NCBI GenBank assembly: GCA_951635545.1 | Contig: OX620685.1 | Location: 3,410,001 to 3,474,000, forward strand | DNA from: CAG-873 sp910578365 | Lineage (GTDB): Bacteria > Bacteroidota > Bacteroidia > Bacteroidales > Muribaculaceae | Length of the DNA: 64,000 bases | Direction: 5' to 3' | Shown: in pieces, positions 57,531-64,000 of the stretch | How positions within the stretch are numbered: the stretch's first letter is position 1 | Layout of the letters: each line of letters opens with the position of its first letter | Notes under the pieces: model-generated | Told to the model about the DNA's origin: nothing | Seen by the model: only the letters and a program-made list of their open reading frames with translations | Database searches by the model: none | Translations under genes and position numbers: made by a program

Positions 57531-60500
57531 ATGTATATGCAGGCTCGGCCTGAGTTTTTTCGTCACATTATTCAACAGCATTCTGTCGTGAAAGCTTCAA
57601 TATTCATCCGCAAAACAGTAAAGATTCTGATAATTATAGCCGTTGTTCCGATTCTGTTTGTAACCGGAGCGGTTCTGGCTCTGTATTCGCCCTGGATGCA
57701 GGAGCTAAGCCGCAGCAAGGCGGTGGAGTATCTCAATTCGATGCCGGGCGTACAGTTCAGCCTCGACAGTTTCAGGCTCCGTTTTCCGCTGCAGGTCGAA
57801 CTCGGAGGCCTTTGCTATGCTGCCGACGGCGATACTCTCGTAGCCGCCTCGAAGCTGCATGCCGACGTAAGCATGCTGCCGCTGCTGCAGGGTGTGGCCG
57901 AAATCAATTCGGTAAGCGCCGAAGACGCCCGATACAACATGGGGGCCCCCGACTCGGCCATGTACATGCGCATAAAGGCCGAACGGCTCGACCTCAGTCC
58001 TTCGAGCGTAAGTCTTGCCGACATGAACATCAACCTGAGCCGTGGCGATATTTACGGAGGTTGCCTCGACCTGACTCTTAACCCCGATACAACCGCCACC
58101 AACGAAAAAGCATCCGAGCCAACCACAATGGTGATAAATGCCGGCAAGCTGAATCTCAACGATTTCACCTTCCGCATGCGCATGCTGCCTGTAATTGACT
58201 CGCTTGGCGCGCATATAGCCGATGCAGCCGTCAGCAATGCTGTAATAGACCTGAAACGACAGACTATAAACATAGATTCCTTTGAAGGTTCCAGACTGGG
58301 CGCAAGCTACATCGCCCCCGACTCGGCCACAATCGCAGCCACACCTCAGACCGGCGAAAGCAGCGACAGCACTGCGGCGCCGTGGACGATAAAAATAACG
58401 GCCATCGACTTCACCGAATCAAATGCCCTGTACACCACACGCGGCGTGACTCCGCAACCGGGGCTCGATTTCACCTACATTCAGGCCGATTCGATGCACC
58501 TCCATGTGAGCGATTTCTACAACCGGGCATCTGAAATCAGTCTGCCGCTGACACTGAGCGCACATGAGCGTTGCGGTATAGACCTGCGCGCAAAAGGCAC
58601 ATTCGCCATCGCCGACTCAGTGATGAGTTTCGACAACTTTGTAATCCGCACAGCCGAAACTACCCTAAGCGCCAACGGCTTCCTTGGCTTGGGCGATATG
58701 ACTTCCGACCCCCGTCTGCCCATGGGCCTCCAAGCCGAGGGCGACATATCGAACTCCGACCTGCGCATGATGTTTCCATTTCTGAGCGCATATCTCTACG
58801 GCCTGCCGCGCAACGGCCACCTGGGCCTTGAACTGGACGTCAACGGCACTCCCTCGCTGCTTGACCTTAAGCGTCTGTACCTGCGCTCGAACGGTGTGAT
58901 ACAACTGCAGGCCAAGGGCACCCTCAGCAACATATTCTCGCCCTACAGGCTGGGAGTGAACCTCAACCTCAGCGGCAACATACAGCGGGCCCGCGGCCTG
59001 ATGGGCGCATTCCTGCCGGCCGAAATAGTAAAGCAGTACAACATCCCCCCCATGACTCTTGGCGGGCATGTGCGCATGAACGGACAGAACTACGATGCCC
59101 GGCTCAATGCTCATACCATGGGCGGAGCGCTCGCCCTCGACGGCTATCTGCGCGGACGCGCCGGAGCCTATAGCGTAGACCTCAGTCTGCGCGACATGCC
59201 CGTCAACGCCTTCGCGCCCGCCTTAGGTATCGGACGCGTAAGCGGTTCCCTGGCGGCAAAAGGACACGGCTTCGACTTTTTCAGTCCGTCCACAGCAGCC
59301 GACGTGACACTGCGTATCGACTCCGCCATGTACCGCAACGCCTCCTACCGCGGCATCGACGCCACGGTCCGTCTGGCCGAGGGCAAAGCCGACGTGAAAC
59401 TCGACAGCTCGTCGGACGATCTCGACCTGCATCTCGCAGCCGACGGCAACCTCAGCGGCGACACATACGAATGGAACGCCACACTCAACGGCACCAACAT
59501 CGACCTGTACGCCCTTAATCTGTCCGAAACCGAAAGCAGCATAAAAGTGGCTATGGCCGCCGATGCAAGCTATACACCCTCGACAAATACCATAGGCGTG
59601 AATCTGAAACTAAACAGCCTTGACTACAACAGCGGCCAAAGCAATATGAGCATCAGCAACGTCACGGCTCACCTCAACAGCACCGACTCCGTCACTAACC
59701 TGTCGATGCAGAACCGCGATTTCTATGCCTTCTTTTCATCGGAATGTGGCCTCGACAGTCTTATAAGCAGCCTCAGCGCCACTTCGCTCGAAATGCTTCA
59801 GCAGGAAAAAGACCGCCGAATCGACATCAGCCGCCTCCAGAAAGTGCTCCCGCCCTTTGTGCTCGACATAAATGCCGGACGCGACAACATGCTCACCGAC
59901 ATACTGCACGACTCCGACATGGACTTCCGGCGCCTGACACTGGAAGCGGCAAACGACAGTCTGCTTTCAATAGACTCGCGCATACTTGACTTCCGGACCG
60001 GCAGCACACGCCTCGACACCATAAAATTCAAGGCCGACCAACACGCCGACTCGATGCTGTTCGGGGCATACATAGGCAACCAACCCGGTACTCTCGACGC
60101 CTGGAAGCAGGTACAAGTCAAGGGCAGCGTGGCCGAAAACCGGGCCCAGGTGCTGATTGACCAGCATAATGCCCGCCGTCAGCAGGGATTCTATATAGGC
60201 ATGGCCGCCGAACTGCATCCCGACTCCACCCTCATAGCGCGCCTGACACCGCTCGACCCCATAATCGGCTATCAGCAATGGCAGGTAAACGCCGACAACT
60301 TCATCAGCTACAATCTGCCCACCAGACATATCGACGCCAATCTGCACATGAACGGCGGCAACTCGTCGCTGGCCATATACACCGAGCACGACTCAAGCTT
60401 GCACAGCCACGACTCCGGCCAAGAAGACCTGATTATAAAGGTTGGCGACATACACATACAGGACTGGATTGCCATCAACCCCTTTGCTCCGCAGATGAGC

Positions 60501-62414
60501 GGCGATCTCAATGCCGACATGCGGCTAAGTCTGGTCGACAAGCAGATTAACGCCAAAGGCACCGTGGGCCTCAACGAATTTTTCTACGACCGGCGGCGGG
60601 TGGGAACCATCCTGGCCGATGTCGATGTCAGCACACGTCCGGGCGGAGTGCTATACGCCAACACCGATGTAAGCATCGACGGAGTCAAGACCATGACTCT
60701 GTCCGGCAACCTCAACGACATGACAACCGGCTCGCCATACAATCTCAACTTCTCCATGATACGCTTCCCGCTCACAGCCGTCAATCCGTTCCTGCCCGCT
60801 GACGTAGCCACACTGCGCGGCGTGCTCAACGGCAACATGGACATAAAAGGCGATGCCGACAACCCTATAGTGAACGGCACCCTTGATTTCGACTCCACAG
60901 CCGTAAAGCTGGCCATGACAGGCGTAGAGTACAAGTTCAGCGAAACAAAAATACCCATGGAGAACAACGTGGTGCGCTTCAACGATTTCGCCATATCCGG
61001 CGTAAACGAGAACCCCCTGCGTATCAACGGCAGCGTAAACATCAAGGAACTCACCTCGCCGCTTATAGATCTCAAATTCAAGGCCAACGACATGATGCTG
61101 ATAAACAACAACCGCGCCGCCAAAGGCGCCGATATCTACGGCAAGGCACTGATAAACATCGACGCCAATGTCAAAGGCAGCATGCAGTGGCTCAACGTAA
61201 ACGCCGACCTTAATATACGCCCCGGCACAAACGTAACCTACGTGATGTCCGACGCCACAAGCGCCATACAGTCGCAGGGCACCGGCGAAATGGTCACCTT
61301 TGTGAATTTCACCGACTCTGCCGCCATGGCCATGGCCGACAGCGTGCAACAGTCGGCCATGAACCTGGCCCTGCGCGCCAACCTGTTCATAAGCAGCGGC
61401 AGCACCATCAATGTGGACCTTTCGACCAACGGCTCCAACAAGGTGTCGGTACAGCCGCAGGCCGACCTCGACTTCGTGATGTCGCCCCTGAGCGGCATGC
61501 GCCTTACCGGACGCTTCAACATCGAGCAGGGATTCGTGCGCTACACTCCGCCTCTGATGTCGGAAAAGTATTTCACTTTCAACGACGGCTCATACATAGC
61601 CTTCAATGGCGAGGTCATGAATCCCACGCTCAACATCCACGCCACCGATATACTCAAAGCCAATGTCACCCAGGAAGGCCAGAACTCGCGTCTGGTGAAC
61701 TTCGATGTGATACTCAACGTGACCGGCACCTTCAACAACATGAACGTGGGCTTCGACCTGGCCACACGCGATGACATCACCGTGGCCAACGAACTCGAGT
61801 CGATGTCTGCCGAACAGCGCGCCAACCAGGCCATGAACCTGCTGCTGTACAACGTCTACACCGGCCCCGGCACAAAGGCCAACGCCTCGCTCTCGGGCAA
61901 CCCGCTGTTCAGCTTCCTGGAATCGCAGCTCAACTCATGGGCAGCCAACAACATACGCGGCATCGACATAAGCTTCGGCATCAACCAGTACGACCGTACC
62001 GTTGACGGTTCATCATCGCAGACCACCAGCTACAGCTATCAGGTATCGAAATCGCTATTCAACGACCGCTTCAAGATTGTAGTCGGCGGCAACTATTCCA
62101 CCGACGCCAACGCCGACGAAAACTTCTCGCAGAATCTCATCAACGATATATCGTTCCTGTACTATCTGAACAACAGCCGATCGATGTATGTGCGCATATT
62201 CCGCCATACCGGATATGAAAGTATTATCGAAGGCGAAGTCACCGAAACCGGCGTAGGTTTTGTGTATCGCCGCAAGCTTAACCGCATTGCCGACATGTTC
62301 AAATTCCTGCGTCCCAAAAAGCGCAAGCCGGTGCCGCCGACTGACATTCCGGTCGAAACTCCGGCCCCCGCCGAAAGCACAACCGAAGTCAAACCCGTTA
62401 GCGACGAAAAATGA
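57531..62414 (+). CDS. tamB: Translocation and assembly module subunit TamB
   Basis: 1627 residues from the ATG at 57531 (an ATG at 57537 is equally possible; a longer frame to 57351 crosses the Crp-like promoter and has no coding look). One N-terminal signal anchor (KTVKILIIIAVVPILFVTGAVLALY) precedes about 1400 residues of repetitive beta strands, expected to form the long hydrophobic groove that bridges inner and outer membranes and carries lipids. The C-terminal DUF490 domain (about 1280-1560; VNFDVILNVTGTFNNMNVGFDL, then ...SQTTSYSYQVSKSLFNDRFKIVVGGNYS) is intact. It ends ATGA over the TamL start, so the two are coupled, as in other Bacteroidetes. Confidence 0.92.
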   Translation: MYMQARPEFFRHIIQQHSVVKASIFIRKTVKILIIIAVVPILFVTGAVLALYSPWMQELSRSKAVEYLNSMPGVQFSLDSFRLRFPLQVELGGLCYAADGDTLVAASKLHADVSMLPLLQGVAEINSVSAEDARYNMGAPDSAMYMRIKAERLDLSPSSVSLADMNINLSRGDIYGGCLDLTLNPDTTATNEKASEPTTMVINAGKLNLNDFTFRMRMLPVIDSLGAHIADAAVSNAVIDLKRQTINIDSFEGSRLGASYIAPDSATIAATPQTGESSDSTAAPWTIKITAIDFTESNALYTTRGVTPQPGLDFTYIQADSMHLHVSDFYNRASEISLPLTLSAHERCGIDLRAKGTFAIADSVMSFDNFVIRTAETTLSANGFLGLGDMTSDPRLPMGLQAEGDISNSDLRMMFPFLSAYLYGLPRNGHLGLELDVNGTPSLLDLKRLYLRSNGVIQLQAKGTLSNIFSPYRLGVNLNLSGNIQRARGLMGAFLPAEIVKQYNIPPMTLGGHVRMNGQNYDARLNAHTMGGALALDGYLRGRAGAYSVDLSLRDMPVNAFAPALGIGRVSGSLAAKGHGFDFFSPSTAADVTLRIDSAMYRNASYRGIDATVRLAEGKADVKLDSSSDDLDLHLAADGNLSGDTYEWNATLNGTNIDLYALNLSETESSIKVAMAADASYTPSTNTIGVNLKLNSLDYNSGQSNMSISNVTAHLNSTDSVTNLSMQNRDFYAFFSSECGLDSLISSLSATSLEMLQQEKDRRIDISRLQKVLPPFVLDINAGRDNMLTDILHDSDMDFRRLTLEAANDSLLSIDSRILDFRTGSTRLDTIKFKADQHADSMLFGAYIGNQPGTLDAWKQVQVKGSVAENRAQVLIDQHNARRQQGFYIGMAAELHPDSTLIARLTPLDPIIGYQQWQVNADNFISYNLPTRHIDANLHMNGGNSSLAIYTEHDSSLHSHDSGQEDLIIKVGDIHIQDWIAINPFAPQMSGDLNADMRLSLVDKQINAKGTVGLNEFFYDRRRVGTILADVDVSTRPGGVLYANTDVSIDGVKTMTLSGNLNDMTTGSPYNLNFSMIRFPLTAVNPFLPADVATLRGVLNGNMDIKGDADNPIVNGTLDFDSTAVKLAMTGVEYKFSETKIPMENNVVRFNDFAISGVNENPLRINGSVNIKELTSPLIDLKFKANDMMLINNNRAAKGADIYGKALINIDANVKGSMQWLNVNADLNIRPGTNVTYVMSDATSAIQSQGTGEMVTFVNFTDSAAMAMADSVQQSAMNLALRANLFISSGSTINVDLSTNGSNKVSVQPQADLDFVMSPLSGMRLTGRFNIEQGFVRYTPPLMSEKYFTFNDGSYIAFNGEVMNPTLNIHATDILKANVTQEGQNSRLVNFDVILNVTGTFNNMNVGFDLATRDDITVANELESMSAEQRANQAMNLLLYNVYTGPGTKANASLSGNPLFSFLESQLNSWAANNIRGIDISFGINQYDRTVDGSSSQTTSYSYQVSKSLFNDRFKIVVGGNYSTDANADENFSQNLINDISFLYYLNNSRSMYVRIFRHTGYESIIEGEVTETGVGFVYRRKLNRIADMFKFLRPKKRKPVPPTDIPVETPAPAESTTEVKPVSDEK

Positions 62415-64000
62415 AAACACCACGCATCACTGCATATATAGGCGCACTGCTGCTGCTCATTGCCACAACCGCCTGCTCTACCACCGGCAGAATTCCGGCC
62501 GATGAAATGCTCTATACCGGGCTAAAAGGCATCAGATACGACAATGCCGACTCGGTGAAACTGCCCGACGAACTCAAAAGCGAAATACGCTCGGCAGTGA
62601 ATGTCGCCCCCAACAACTACTGGAAGCTTGTGGGCTGGCGCTATCCGTTCCCGCTGGGCCTGTGGGTGTACAACAACTGGCCTAACCCGCCCAAAGGATT
62701 CAAGCACTGGATATACGAGAAACTGGTTGAAGAACCTGTGCTGGTGTCGGATGTGCGACCCGAGGTACGCACAAAGATGCTCGACCAACTGCTCGACAAC
62801 AACGGCTACTTCAGCGGTGCGACATCGTACACGCTCAACAAAGCCAAAAATCCCAAGAAAGCGTCAATATCATATACCGTGTACCCCGGACAACCCTACC
62901 CCATCGAAAGCATGGAACTGCTGCCCGACACATCGCACCTGTACCACCTTATCGACTCCTTCGCCCGCAAGGACAGCTACCTTATGAGCGGAATGCGCTA
63001 CAGCACCGACTCGCTGAGCGACGCAAGAATACGCATCACCAACCGGGTGCGCAACAACGGATACTACTTCTTCCAGCCATCGTACATCGAGTATCTGGCC
63101 GACACCGTACAGACTCCCGGCAAAGTAGCCATGCGTATGGTGCTGGCGTCGAAAATTCCCGATTTCTGCCTCCGGAAGTACTCCACCGGACACATAACCG
63201 TGAACATATTCAGGGCCAACGGAGGAGGAACCCCCGACACCATACAATACCCCGACATAACCATAGTGCAGATGATGCCATCGCGCCTGCGACGCCGTAT
63301 TCTGCCCGAATGCATCCGCTTCAGACCCGGACGCACATTCTCGGTTCGCGACATGAACCGTACCCAGACCTACCTGTCGCGTCTGGGTATATTCAGCGGT
63401 ATAGAAATAGAAGCCATACCCGACACCGCATCCTCGCCCGACAACCCCAGACTGAACGTGCAGATTAACTGCACCTTCGACAAGCCTCTGGAAGTATCGG
63501 TCGAAGCCAACGCCACATCCAAATCCAACTCATATATCGGCCCGGGCCTGATTGTGGGAGTAACCAACCGAAACATATTCGGCGGAGGCGAACAGCTGTC
63601 GGTAAAACTCAACGGCAGCTACGAATGGCAGACAGGCGGCGGACGCAAAGGCGGCATATTCAACTCCTACGAAGCTGGCATAACCACCTCGCTGGCAGTG
63701 CCGCGCCTTATTGCACCCAAATTCGTGCGCCGCAGCAGGTATCAGCTCAACTGGACGCGCTTCCAGCTCAACGCCGACCTGCTTAACCGCCCGCATTACT
63801 TCCGCATGGCCCAGTTCAACATGTCGATGTCCTACGACTGGCGTGTGACCCGCCATATACAGAACACCTTCACGCCCTTCAAACTCACCTACACCAAGCT
63901 TATGAACACAACCGAAGTGTTCGACTCCATAATGGACGCCAACCAGGCTGTGGCTCTGAGTTTCCGCTCGCAGTTCATACCACAGATGATGTACTCCTTT
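62411..64000 (+). CDS. tamL: TamL, BamA/TamA-like outer membrane lipoprotein (3' end cut by window)
   Basis: 530 residues are visible and the frame is open at the window end. A lipoprotein signal ends in LLLLIATTAC (Cys about 22), which marks the Bacteroidetes TamL form as opposed to proteobacterial TamA. POTRA-like domains occupy about 30-370 (IRYDNADSVKLPDEL..., YPGQPYPIESMELLPDTS, ...RPGRTFSVRDMNRTQTYLSRLGIFSGIEIE), and the Omp85 barrel begins near 375 (VEANATSKSNSYIGPGLIVGVTNRNIFGGGE). It works with TamB, encoded immediately upstream, in inserting outer-membrane components. Start chosen from the ATGA overlap. Confidence 0.9.
   Translation, partial: MKTPRITAYIGALLLLIATTACSTTGRIPADEMLYTGLKGIRYDNADSVKLPDELKSEIRSAVNVAPNNYWKLVGWRYPFPLGLWVYNNWPNPPKGFKHWIYEKLVEEPVLVSDVRPEVRTKMLDQLLDNNGYFSGATSYTLNKAKNPKKASISYTVYPGQPYPIESMELLPDTSHLYHLIDSFARKDSYLMSGMRYSTDSLSDARIRITNRVRNNGYYFFQPSYIEYLADTVQTPGKVAMRMVLASKIPDFCLRKYSTGHITVNIFRANGGGTPDTIQYPDITIVQMMPSRLRRRILPECIRFRPGRTFSVRDMNRTQTYLSRLGIFSGIEIEAIPDTASSPDNPRLNVQINCTFDKPLEVSVEANATSKSNSYIGPGLIVGVTNRNIFGGGEQLSVKLNGSYEWQTGGGRKGGIFNSYEAGITTSLAVPRLIAPKFVRRSRYQLNWTRFQLNADLLNRPHYFRMAQFNMSMSYDWRVTRHIQNTFTPFKLTYTKLMNTTEVFDSIMDANQAVALSFRSQFIPQMMYSF

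Overview
The window looks like chromosome from a Bacteroidales bacterium, most likely a gut member of the Muribaculaceae (S24-7 group). The evidence is as follows. Promoters follow the Bacteroidetes pattern (TTTG or TTG, a 19-20 base spacer, then TAnnTTTG). Shine-Dalgarno sites are scarce. The primary sigma factor is short and lacks region 1.1. There are Mfa-type (type V) fimbriae, a glycine-lipid acyltransferase pair, a TamB/TamL pair and a Rho with a long disordered insertion. The family assignment is inference; the order is well supported. No plasmid, prophage or CRISPR array was seen.

Layout. 1-5.7 kb: nusB (cut by the window start), then a minus-strand operon sppA-lpxK-punA-thiL with its own promoter and terminator. 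5.8-9.2 kb: an NlpC/P60 lipoprotein and a DUF5686 outer-membrane protein. 9.4-13.6 kb, plus strand: HtrA/DegP protease, a cassette of small YtxH/holin-like envelope proteins, prmA and a small beta-barrel. 13.65-15.56 kb: a group II intron, apparently class C, sitting just behind the terminator of rpoD, with its maturase broken by an in-frame TGA. 15.6-18.8 kb: rpoD and a NatAB-like ABC exporter.

19.0-30.1 kb: a complete fimbrial locus read leftward in the order DUF3575, DUF3868/OmpA-like, Mfa1 stalk, FimB/Mfa2 protein, two large lipoprotein adhesin/tip candidates and a redoxin. Its 740-base upstream region holds three 11-base iterons, a G10 tract and a possible 26-residue peptide gene with a terminator. 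30.9-38.4 kb: recJ-recQ, a clostripain-family lipoprotein with an MscS channel, queA and tRNA-Pro. 38.4-42.0 kb: a region that reads as more AT-rich, with a Crp-like regulator and a TonB-receptor-like barrel. 42.06-45.16 kb: tRNA-Leu and a nested insertion sequence (ISAs1 inside an ISL3/ISAon1 element, both with intact target duplications).

45.2-49.6 kb: a small membrane/lipoprotein operon, an unidentified structured RNA of about 330 nt with its own promoter and terminator, and rho with a 228-nt leader carrying a long C tract. 49.7-53.2 kb: glsA-glsB (glycine lipid synthesis) and an SDR-like/MptE-like pair. 53.3-54.5 kb: an IS982-family element. 54.7-57.3 kb: a DUF6377 membrane regulator, a candidate small RNA and a second Crp-like regulator. 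57.5-64 kb: tamB and the start of tamL, which runs off the window.

Much of the window concerns the envelope: lipid A (LpxK), glycine lipids (GlsA/GlsB), outer-membrane protein assembly (TamB/TamL), envelope proteolysis (HtrA, SppA) and surface fimbriae. The least explained parts are the RNA behind rho, the C-rich rho leader, the iteron region of the fimbrial operon and several candidate small genes.
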